Source of the DNA: Sutterella wadsworthensis 2_1_59BFAA
GTDB taxonomy: Bacteria > Pseudomonadota > Gammaproteobacteria > Burkholderiales > Burkholderiaceae_F
Assembly: GCF_000297775.1 (NCBI RefSeq)
Contig: NZ_JH815515.1
Coordinates: forward strand, 236,122 to 286,281
Direction: 5' to 3'
DNA length: 50,160 nt
Shown: one piece after another, positions 43,480 through 50,160 of the stretch
How positions within the stretch are numbered: the stretch's first letter is position 1
Layout: each line of letters begins with the position of its first letter
The notes under the pieces: generated by a model
Told to the model about the DNA's origin: nothing
Databases searched by the model: none
Seen by the model: the letters and a program-made list of their open reading frames with translations, nothing else
Program-made: the position numbers and the translations under genes

Positions 43480-44736
43480 TCAGGCGAGCTCGTCCTCGAC
43501 CGTCTCGCGCATGACGTAGAGACGGTCGTTCTCCCTGATCTTTTCAGGCACCCTGAAGGTGACGTCGTCGCCCTTGACGGCCTCCGCAGCCTCGGCGTCG
43601 TCGACGCGCAGCCCCTCGGGCCTCACGAAGACGGCGCCCGTCGTCGGCCCGCAGACGAGCAGTTCGTCGCCCGGGCGGATCGTCTCACCGTGGACCGTGA
43701 AGCGGCCGACGCCCGCCTTTGCGTAGTAGCCCGTGCACTTGCCGCAGTAGAGCTTCTTCTTCGTCGCGCGCGAGCCGTAGCGGTCGGTGCGCTCGAGCAT
43801 CGTCGCGCCCTGGTACCAGCCGTCCCAGAACCCGCGGTTGAAGACCGTCGAGAGACGTTCGTCCCAGGACTTCGAGACCTCCTCGCTCCAGCGTCCCTCA
43901 AGGATTGCATCGAGCGCCTCGCCGTAGCACTCGACCGCAGTGCGCACGTATTCGGGACCGCGGGCGCGGCCCTCGATCTTGAAGACGGTGACGCCCGCCT
44001 TCACCATCAGGTCCAGAAAGGCGATGGTCTTCAGATCCTTCGGGGACATGAAGTAGCCGTTGTCGAGCGCAATCTCCGTGCCGCGCTCGCGGTCGACGGC
44101 GATGTAGTCGCGCCTGCAGCTCTGCAGGCACTCGCCCCTGTTGGCGCTCTTGCCTCTCGTGTGCAGGCTCAGCCAGCACTTTCCGCTCACGGCCATGCAG
44201 AGCGCGCCGTGGCAGAACATCTCGATGCGCACGGGCCTGCCCGAGGGGCCCTTGATGCCCTCGCGATCGATCGCGGCGCGGATGTCCGCCACCTGACGCA
44301 GCGTCAGCTCGCGCGCGAGCACGACGACGTCGGCGAACTGCGCGTAAAAGCGCAGGGCCTCGACGTTCGCGATGTTGAGCTGCGTGGAGAGGTGCACCTC
44401 GACGCCGAGCTCCCTGCAGCACTGCATGACCGCAACGTCGGAGGCGATGACGGCCGAGACGCCTGCAGCCTTCGCCGCCGAGACGATCTCGCGCATGGCG
44501 GCGAGGTCGCCGTCGTAGATGACGGTGTTGACGGTGAGGTAGCTTTTGGCGCCGTGCTCGCGGCAGAGGGCCGCAATCTCATTCAGGTCGTCGATCGTGA
44601 AGCCGCCCGCCGAGTGCGCGCGCATGTTGAGCGCACCGATCCCGAAGTAGACGCTGTCGGCGCCCGCCTGCAGGGCGGCCGCCAGGGTTTCGCGCGAGCC
44701 CGCAGGGGCCATGATTTCGAAGTCGGATCTCTGCAT
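43480..44736 (-). CDS. Peptidase U32 family protein, TrhP/YegQ-like
   Basis: A 418-residue U32 protein. It begins FEIMAPAGSRETLAAALQAGADSVYFG, then VHLSTQLNIANVEALRFY, and the U32 signature IEMFCHGALCMAVSGKCWLS with GECLQSCRRDY, giving conserved cysteines at about 180, 187, 203 and 207 that bind an iron-sulphur cluster in this family. It continues with FMSPKDLKTI and FKIEGRARGPEYV. Despite the peptidase name, TrhP (YegQ) takes part in wobble uridine hydroxylation (ho5U) of tRNA. The C-terminal beta domain is present. Single gene with an ATG at 44736. Confidence 0.9.
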   Translation of the reverse strand: MQRSDFEIMAPAGSRETLAAALQAGADSVYFGIGALNMRAHSAGGFTIDDLNEIAALCREHGAKSYLTVNTVIYDGDLAAMREIVSAAKAAGVSAVIASDVAVMQCCRELGVEVHLSTQLNIANVEALRFYAQFADVVVLARELTLRQVADIRAAIDREGIKGPSGRPVRIEMFCHGALCMAVSGKCWLSLHTRGKSANRGECLQSCRRDYIAVDRERGTEIALDNGYFMSPKDLKTIAFLDLMVKAGVTVFKIEGRARGPEYVRTAVECYGEALDAILEGRWSEEVSKSWDERLSTVFNRGFWDGWYQGATMLERTDRYGSRATKKKLYCGKCTGYYAKAGVGRFTVHGETIRPGDELLVCGPTTGAVFVRPEGLRVDDAEAAEAVKGDDVTFRVPEKIRENDRLYVMRETVEDELA

Positions 44737-44855
44737 GTTGTCTGCCTCGTCGGATGGGAGCTGAAAAACGGTGAAGCGTCGATTCTAGCGGACGCGGCGA
44801 CCGCACTCGTGCCGCAGAGCCCGCCGTTCCTGCAAAAACTGTTACCTCGACTGAG

Positions 44856-44901
44856 GAAATCCTAAGTTTCACCCATGTGAATCCTAATTTTCATGGGATA
44901 C
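44856..44901 (+). promoter_or_regulatory. 22-bp direct-repeat operator candidate upstream of the PepSY gene
   Basis: AATCCTAA occurs at 44858-44865 and 44880-44887, exactly 22 bp apart, with flanking similarity (AATCCTAAGTTTCA against AATCCTAATTTTCA). Two helical turns between repeats on one DNA face is a typical OmpR/PmrA-type response-regulator site. It lies about 100 bp before the PepSY gene that heads the two-component locus. Confidence 0.5.
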
Positions 44902-44992
44902 ACTGACAATACACAGAAAGAGGACGCCGCGCCGCGCAGCAGAGCGCCGCCCTGCGTCCGCCCCCGACAACGCATGCCATGAGGAACAAGTC

Positions 44993-45469
44993 ATGAAGAA
45001 GACCACGCTTGCCGCTCTCCTTTCCGCTGCCGCGATTACCGTCGCCGGCGCCGCCTGGGCCGTTGAAGCCCAGCCCGCCCAGCCTGCTCCCGCCCCCGCC
45101 GCCGAAGCGGCCGCCGAGCAGCCCGCCCCGATGGTAGGCATGTCCGACGCCGTCGCCGTCGCCGAAAAGGAATACAAGGCCAAGACCTACCGCGCCAACC
45201 TGCGCAACAGCGGCCAGTACGGCCTCGTATGGGACGTGCACATGGTGAAGGAAGACGAAACGCACGTGCGCGCCTACGTCGATGCGAAGACCGGCAAGGT
45301 CGTCGCCGCCGACGTCAAGGGCATTCAGGAACGCCGCCCTGGCCGCGGCATGGGTCCCGGCCCGCGTCCGCAGTGCCCCGTGACGGGCGGCGCCCCGGGC
45401 ACGAACCCCGACTGTCCGATGGCCGGCGGCTTCCGCCACCCGGGCTTCCACGGCTACCATCACTGGTAA
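44993..45469 (+). CDS. PepSY-domain periplasmic protein
   Basis: A 158-residue exported protein with a signal peptide ending AGAAWA (about residue 23), an Ala/Pro-rich linker, then one PepSY domain: MSDAVAVAEKEYKAKTYRANL...YGLVWDVHMVKEDETHVRAYVDAKTGKVV. The C-terminus is unusual, rich in Gly, Pro and His with two Cys (CPVTGG, DCPMAGG) and HPGFHGYHHW, possibly metal-binding. GAGGAA precedes the ATG. PepSY proteins often lie next to QseBC/PmrAB-like systems as their target or modulator, as here. Confidence 0.85.
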   Translation: MKKTTLAALLSAAAITVAGAAWAVEAQPAQPAPAPAAEAAAEQPAPMVGMSDAVAVAEKEYKAKTYRANLRNSGQYGLVWDVHMVKEDETHVRAYVDAKTGKVVAADVKGIQERRPGRGMGPGPRPQCPVTGGAPGTNPDCPMAGGFRHPGFHGYHHW

Positions 45470-45595
45470 CCTCTGCCCAAGCGGCCTGAACCGCCGCTGA
45501 TATACTCACGCGGGAGGGCCTTCCTCAGGGGAAAGTCCTCCCGTTTTCCGTTTCCGAAACGCACTCAGGGGCGCTTCGCGCGTCCGTCCGCCATC

Positions 45596-46279
45596 ATGCA
45601 CATCCTTCTTGTCGAAGACGATCCGTTCATTGCCAAGGCCGTCTGCGCGGCGCTCGAAAGCGAGGCGCACGCCGTCACGTGGACCCCGACGGGCCGCGAG
45701 GGGCTCGCCGTCATCGCAACCGGCACGCCCGACGCCGTGCTCCTCGATCTGGGACTCCCCGGCATGGACGGCATCGACGTCCTCAAGAGCATCCGCGCCA
45801 TGACGAAGCCCCTCTGCGACACGCCCGTCATCATCGTGACGGCGAGGGAGGCGCTTGAAAGCCGCCTTGAGGGACTCGATGCAGGGGCGGACGACTACAT
45901 CCTCAAGCCCTTCCACATGTCGGAGCTCATCGCGCGCCTTCGCGCCGTGGTGCGCCGCCGCTCGCCGCTCGCACCCGACGTGCTGCGCGCAGGCTCCCTC
46001 TCGCTCAACACCGTCACCCACGCCTGCAGCGTCGGAAGCGAATCCGTCACGCTCAGCAAGCGCGAGTACGCGCTGCTTGCGGCCCTCATGACGCGACCGG
46101 GCGCCATCCTCTCGAGGCGCGCCCTCGAAGAGAAGCTCTATGCGCCGGGCGACGAGCCCGAGAGCAATGCAGTCGAATACCTGATCCACTCGCTTCGCAA
46201 GAAGATCGGCGCTTCGGCCATTGAAAACATCCGCGGCCTGGGCTGGCGCGTGCCCGCCGACAAGAACGCCGCACAATAA
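45596..46279 (+). CDS. OmpR-family response regulator, QseB/PmrA-like
   Basis: A 227-residue regulator. The receiver has LLVEDDPFIAKAV, phospho-acceptor Asp 51 in AVLLDLGLPGMDG, and the conserved Lys in YILKPF. The winged-helix domain carries LSKREYALLAALMTRPGAILSRRALEEKL and AVEYLIHSLRKKIGA...NIRGLGWRV. It lies between the PepSY gene and its sensor kinase on the same strand and most likely binds the repeat upstream of the PepSY gene. Confidence 0.94.
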   Translation: MHILLVEDDPFIAKAVCAALESEAHAVTWTPTGREGLAVIATGTPDAVLLDLGLPGMDGIDVLKSIRAMTKPLCDTPVIIVTAREALESRLEGLDAGADDYILKPFHMSELIARLRAVVRRRSPLAPDVLRAGSLSLNTVTHACSVGSESVTLSKREYALLAALMTRPGAILSRRALEEKLYAPGDEPESNAVEYLIHSLRKKIGASAIENIRGLGWRVPADKNAAQ

Positions 46280-46298
46280 TCCACCGACGGACGTCCCG

Positions 46299-47804
46299 AT
46301 GAGCCGCCTGAGCATCCTCCGCACTCTCTGCGCACACTGGCGCACCTCGATCCTCATGCGAACCGTGGCGGTCGCCGCCACGGCGACGGTTGCGCTCACT
46401 CTGGTGACCGCCGCCGTCGTCTTTCAGGGCGCCGAAAAGGACGCCCTCGTCGAGCAGGACGCCCGGCTCTCCGACATTGCTGTCGCCATGGCCCGAGGCG
46501 AACTCGGAACCGTGCTTCCGCGCGCGCTCACGATGCCGCAGGCCCAGTTCGAGGCCAGACTTGAATCCGACGAGCCCCTGCCCCGCCCGCGCCGCATGCA
46601 CCGCCACATGATGGCCCACTGCCCGACGGCCGCTTCCGACGATCCGAACGCGCCCCGTCTTATTCCCGCGGGCTCCCCCGTCTACGTGCGCATGCTCAAC
46701 GACCAGGGACGCGCCAAACGCGCGGTCTTCGACGAACCCGTCGAGGGCGGCCTTACGACCCGCACCATCAAGGGCGAGACCTACCGCATGGCCGTGCTCT
46801 TCCTTCCCGGGGGCCGCTACACGGCCGTGGCCGATCCCGTCTCGACGCGCGAGGTCTACGCCCGCAGCGCCGCCATGACGGCCGTGCTCCCGATTCTGAT
46901 TCTTCTGCCGGTCCTCGTCATCGTGATCGGCCTCACGCTCTGGCGCATGCTCGCGCCGATCCGAAGCGCCGCCCGAGCCGCGGCCGAGCGTCCCGCCACC
47001 GACCTCACGCCCCTGCCTTCCGAGGGCGTTCCCGCCGAGGTGAAGCCCTTCGTCGAGGCCGTCAACAGCCTGCTCGGACGCGTGAGTGAAGCGCGCACGC
47101 GCGAGCTCCGCTTCACAGCCGATGCTGCGCACGAGCTCCGCTCGCCGCTCACGTCGCTCACGATCGAGGCCGAACACCTCGGCCGCCTCGACCTGCCCGC
47201 CGAAGCGCGTCCCGTCGTGGCTCGTCTTGAGTCCGGACTCGAGCGGGCCGTCAAGCAGGTCTCGCAGCTCCTGCAGTTTGCACGCGCGCAGGCGGGCGAG
47301 GCTCCTGAAATCCTCAGGCGCGACACGCGTCCCTGGTACCTCTCGGAACTTCTGGGCGAGATTCTCGAGCCCCTGATGAACTGCGCCGCCGACAAGGACC
47401 TGCAGTTCGACGTCGAGGGCCTTGACGACGGCGCCGAAGCGCCCGTCGAAGGCGTGAGCCGGGCGGCCCTGCTGGCGATTCTGCGAAACCTTCTTGAAAA
47501 CGCCTTCCACTACACGCCCGCGGGCGGATCCGTGACGCTTCGCGTCTCGCGCACGCCCGAGCGCCTCGTGATGAGCGTGGCCGACACGGGCCCCGGCATT
47601 GCGCCCGAGGAGCGTTCGCGCGTCTTCGATCCCTTCTACCGCGTCACGGGTTCCGGGCTTCCGGGCACGGGCCTCGGCCTTGCGATCGTGAAGACCTACG
47701 CCGACATGACGGGCGCCGAGGTGACGCTCGCCGACACGGTGCCGGGCGGCACGCCTCCCGGCCTGACGGCGACGGTCAGCTGTCCTCTGCCGCCCGTCGG
47801 TTGA
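46299..47804 (+). CDS. QseC-like sensor histidine kinase
   Basis: A 501-residue kinase: transmembrane helix about 20-45, periplasmic sensor region about 45-190 with a His-rich RRMHRHMMAHCP segment, second helix about 190-215, HAMP-like linker, HisKA with DAAHELRSPLTSLTIEAEHL (phospho-His 278), and ATPase motifs NLLENAFHYTP, DTGPGIAPEERSRVF and GTGLGLAIV. The start at 46299 (MSRLSILRTL) lies 19 bp after the regulator stop. Its 3' end overlaps the convergent rarD gene by 29 bp. The periplasmic His cluster may sense metal; this is inference. Confidence 0.93.
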   Translation: MSRLSILRTLCAHWRTSILMRTVAVAATATVALTLVTAAVVFQGAEKDALVEQDARLSDIAVAMARGELGTVLPRALTMPQAQFEARLESDEPLPRPRRMHRHMMAHCPTAASDDPNAPRLIPAGSPVYVRMLNDQGRAKRAVFDEPVEGGLTTRTIKGETYRMAVLFLPGGRYTAVADPVSTREVYARSAAMTAVLPILILLPVLVIVIGLTLWRMLAPIRSAARAAAERPATDLTPLPSEGVPAEVKPFVEAVNSLLGRVSEARTRELRFTADAAHELRSPLTSLTIEAEHLGRLDLPAEARPVVARLESGLERAVKQVSQLLQFARAQAGEAPEILRRDTRPWYLSELLGEILEPLMNCAADKDLQFDVEGLDDGAEAPVEGVSRAALLAILRNLLENAFHYTPAGGSVTLRVSRTPERLVMSVADTGPGIAPEERSRVFDPFYRVTGSGLPGTGLGLAIVKTYADMTGAEVTLADTVPGGTPPGLTATVSCPLPPVG

Positions 47805-48684
47805 TCTCGCGCCTCAGACGGGCGGTCGTGCGGACCGTGTCGACCGTGAAGACGACGACGGCCGTCCAGATCAGCACGAAGCCCGTCATCATCTCGACCG
47901 AAAAAGGCTCCCCGAACGCAAAGCGCCCGAGTAGAAAGACGATGGTCGGGCTCACGTACTGGATGATACCCACCGTCGAATAGGGGATGCGGCGCACGCC
48001 GGACGCAAAGAGAAGAAGCGGAATCGTCGTGATCGGTCCCGCCAGCAGAAGCAGGGTCTTCACGTCCCAGCCTTCCGTCGCAAAGAGAAGCTCGCCTCTC
48101 TCAAGCAGCCAGAACATGTAGCCGAGCGCAAACGGCGCGAGGATCACGTTCTCAAGCGCCATGCCCTCAAGACTTCCCAGAGGCGCGAGCTTTCGGATGA
48201 GGCCGTAGAGCGCAAAGCTCGCGGCCAGAACTAGACCGAGGAACGGTGCCGTCCCCGTCGAGATCGTGATGTAGAGGACGCCCGCAGCCGCCAGAGCCAC
48301 GGCTCCAAGCTGGGCCTTCGAGAGGCGCTCGCCCAGAAAGAGCGCCCCCAGAGCCACCGACATCAGCGGGTTGATGAAGTAGCCCAGCGAGGCCTCGATC
48401 GTCTGCCCGCTCACGATCGAATAAACGTAGGTTCCCCAGTTGAGGCCGATGAGAAGCGCGGAGCCCGTGAAGATCGCAAGCGTCCTGGGTTCCTTCACGA
48501 GCCCTCTGATCCACTCTCCACGGCGAAGCGCCATCAGGATCGCCGCAGTCACGACGAGCGACCAGACGATTCGGTGCGCAAGAATTTCAAGGGCGCTCAC
48601 GTCCTGAAGCGCATGGAAATAAAGAGGAAAGAGGCCCCAGAGAAGATAGGCCGCGAGGGTGAAGAGAACGCCGATTCTGTCCAT
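47776..48684 (-). CDS. rarD: RarD-type EamA transporter
   Basis: A 302-residue ten-helix DMT protein of the RarD subgroup: GVLFTLAAYLLWGLFPLYFHAL, ALEILAHRIVWSLVV, LIGLNWGTYVYSI, and EASLGYFINPLMSVALG, with matching IIQYVSPTIVFLLGRFAFGEPF in the second half. RarD was named from chloramphenicol sensitivity; its true substrate is uncertain. Its end overlaps the convergent kinase gene. Confidence 0.92.
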   Translation of the reverse strand: MDRIGVLFTLAAYLLWGLFPLYFHALQDVSALEILAHRIVWSLVVTAAILMALRRGEWIRGLVKEPRTLAIFTGSALLIGLNWGTYVYSIVSGQTIEASLGYFINPLMSVALGALFLGERLSKAQLGAVALAAAGVLYITISTGTAPFLGLVLAASFALYGLIRKLAPLGSLEGMALENVILAPFALGYMFWLLERGELLFATEGWDVKTLLLLAGPITTIPLLLFASGVRRIPYSTVGIIQYVSPTIVFLLGRFAFGEPFSVEMMTGFVLIWTAVVVFTVDTVRTTARLRREINRRAAEDS

Positions 48685-48780
48685 GTGACGCCGTGTTTTT
48701 TCTTGTTCGTTAGACCGGTTGTGCGCCAGCGGGCGCCCTTCCTAGTCTACCTTTTCGGCGCGTGCGCGGCCTCAGGCGGA

Positions 48781-50160
48781 ATGACTAGTCCGGCTTTTCA
48801 TCCTGCCTCATCTCTTCGAAATCCCACCCGCAAGAAGTATTCCAGCCGTACGATCAAAAACTTCGGGCGTCTGGATCTTCTTTTGGAAAACGATCCTAAC
48901 GCTCTGGAGAAGTTGCGCCTTCAGGCGGAGCAGCTCAATGCGGAACGGGAGACGGCCAAGCAGACAGCGGTTCAGCAACGTTTGACCGAAGCGCCCCGTC
49001 AGATGGAGATCAAGGACGATACGAATGCCGACAACATACGGTGATGATCGGCGCCATCCTGTACCGTCAAATCTGGAACAAGCTGAATCTGACCCGAAAA
49101 TTGCAGGATTTCCAACAAGCAGGCAAAACGCGTCATGACCTGGCGGAGGCGATTTTCTACATGACCGTCGCCCGCAGTCTCATGCCCGACTCCGGATTGG
49201 CGCAGTGGAACAAGCACAACACCTTTCTTTACAGTGGAGCCCGCCTTCAGCTCCGCCATCACCTCCGCGCCCTCAACGAGCTGCTGCCTCATAAGCAGGA
49301 GCTTCTGGCCTACCTGAATCGCCAGATGGAGAAGCATTTTGACCGCACCGTGAACACGGCACCCTGTGTCGTGACGACCTGCAGGTTCGATGCACGGGAC
49401 GCCGACACGCTGCGCACGTTCGACTCCGACAGGAACAACAAGGACAATCAGGTTCAGGTGACCATGACCATCCTGATCGATCAAACCGGCATTCCCATCG
49501 ATTACGATCTGTTTCACGGGGAAGCGAGTGAGCCCGAATCCCTGAGCCTGTTCCTGGATCAGATGACGACGAAGTACGGGATCGGGCAGGTTTTCGTGAT
49601 GGCCGATCGTGATCCCAACAGCGATACCAGTCTTCAGCAGATTCTCGATCTCGGACCGGAATTCGTCATCAATGTCCAACGAGCGGAAGGAAATCCGAAG
49701 GCTGACGAGAATCGAATCGATGCAGGCAGCCTCTTCGACAGGCACGGAGAGATGCGCCACCGCCTCCGGCAGACTGAGGAATGGTTCCGCATATCGAAAT
49801 CGCTTTTGGAAGCGCATTCAGACTTTCACCGGAAGGAATCCCGCATTGAGGCGCACTGTCTGATCAGCTGTCTGGCGCTCATGCTTCACAGACTTCTGGA
49901 GAAAACCGTCAGGGATGCCGGCGAAAACATGACGTCGAAACAGATGGCGGAGGCTCTGGCTTCGGCAGAACTCATGGAGGTCCTGCTGCCTGACGGGCAG
50001 ACCTTCTACGCCAAGGCGAGAGCCTGCGGGGACTTTGAAAGAATCTGCCGGGCCGTCGGCTTGGGAGTGCTGCCGAGACTGGCAAAGTCGGCTGACCTAA
50101 ACAACCTCGCCACTGAAGTGGGAGGGTTTCGATACAGTCGAGGCTTTTCGCCTCGGGGTT
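48781..50160 (+). mobile_element. IS1634-family-like element, partial and decayed
   Basis: Only a decayed transposase region is visible, cut by the right edge. No terminal inverted repeat or target duplication could be identified at the left side, so the element's true left end is uncertain. Confidence 0.65.
48781..50160 (+). pseudogene. Degenerate IS1634-like transposase
   Basis: Frame 1 (48781-49044) has KYSSRTIKNFGRLDLLLEN, the N-terminal start typical of the family, and ends at a TGA overlapping an ATG (49044) in the -1 frame. That frame stays open to the edge with ILYRQIWNKLNL, MTVARSLMPDSG, VQVTMTILIDQTGIPIDYDLFHGEASEP, FVMADRDPNSD and QTEEWFRISKSLLEAHSDFHRKESRIEAHCLI. Two losses are seen. 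Some 120-150 residues usually present between INVQRAEGN and QTEEWF are gone. The first catalytic Asp (D in the usual YDVTT) reads PCVVTT. Together with the frame break this makes an inactive copy. Confidence 0.75.

Noticed and set aside
49020-49060. Programmed -1 frameshift in the IS1634-like transposase
   Set aside because: No slippery heptamer is seen near the TGA/ATG overlap, and other lesions in the gene favour simple decay.

Overview
The window is about 50 kb of high-GC, densely coded Gram-negative chromosome. Gene content and protein sequences suggest a betaproteobacterium of the Burkholderiales, most like Sutterella and relatives: a Porin_4-type porin, PEP synthase with its regulatory kinase PpsR, a TorD chaperone, several lipoproteins and QseBC-like signalling. 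The genus is an inference. There are no rRNA or tRNA genes, no CRISPR array and no prophage. Both window edges cut through decayed transposase genes: a TnpB-like 3' remnant on the left and an IS1634-like remnant on the right.

Layout. 1-6.4 kb: TnpB-like remnant, EamA transporter, chalcone-isomerase-fold secreted protein, a four-gene minus-strand cluster of small proteins of unknown function (three look like divergent paralogues), a QmcA/NfeD membrane pair, and a tiny membrane protein behind a promoter overlapped by a near-consensus Fur box. 6.4-12.1 kb: ppsA and its regulator gene ppsR, separated by a molybdenum-related module (TorD chaperone, a short ModC whose end looks like a ModA C-terminus, and a broken modB) headed by a perfect 20-bp inverted repeat. 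12.1-19.4 kb: TruC-like pseudouridine synthase, a cytosine-deaminase-like hydrolase paired with an orotate phosphoribosyltransferase, and several envelope proteins and lipoproteins. 19.5-24.4 kb: ppk1 behind a triple Pho-box-like repeat, a LuxR-type response regulator and a porin. 24.4-32.9 kb: lipoproteins, an amino-acid permease, an overlapping tadA-ldcA-hybrid kinase operon and two secreted proteins.

33.0-40.5 kb: a complete histidine operon, hisG-D-C-B-H-A-F-IE, read leftward. It has a bifunctional HisB, fused HisIE, long-form HisG, and a leader peptide with four consecutive His codons followed by a Rho-independent attenuator. This architecture is the enterobacterial one and is unexpected in a betaproteobacterium, so lateral acquisition of the whole regulated unit is a reasonable hypothesis. 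40.8-43.4 kb: AraC regulator, exported flavodoxin and aldo-keto reductase, probably one redox-stress module. 43.5-48.7 kb: a U32 family protein, a PepSY protein followed by an OmpR/QseC-like two-component system with a repeat operator candidate upstream, and a RarD-type transporter.

The items most worth following up are the paralogue cluster at 2.4-4.2 kb, the his attenuator and operon architecture, the long perfect hairpin abutting modC with the modC/modA chimera behind it, the Fur-box micro-protein and the N-terminally extended TadA.
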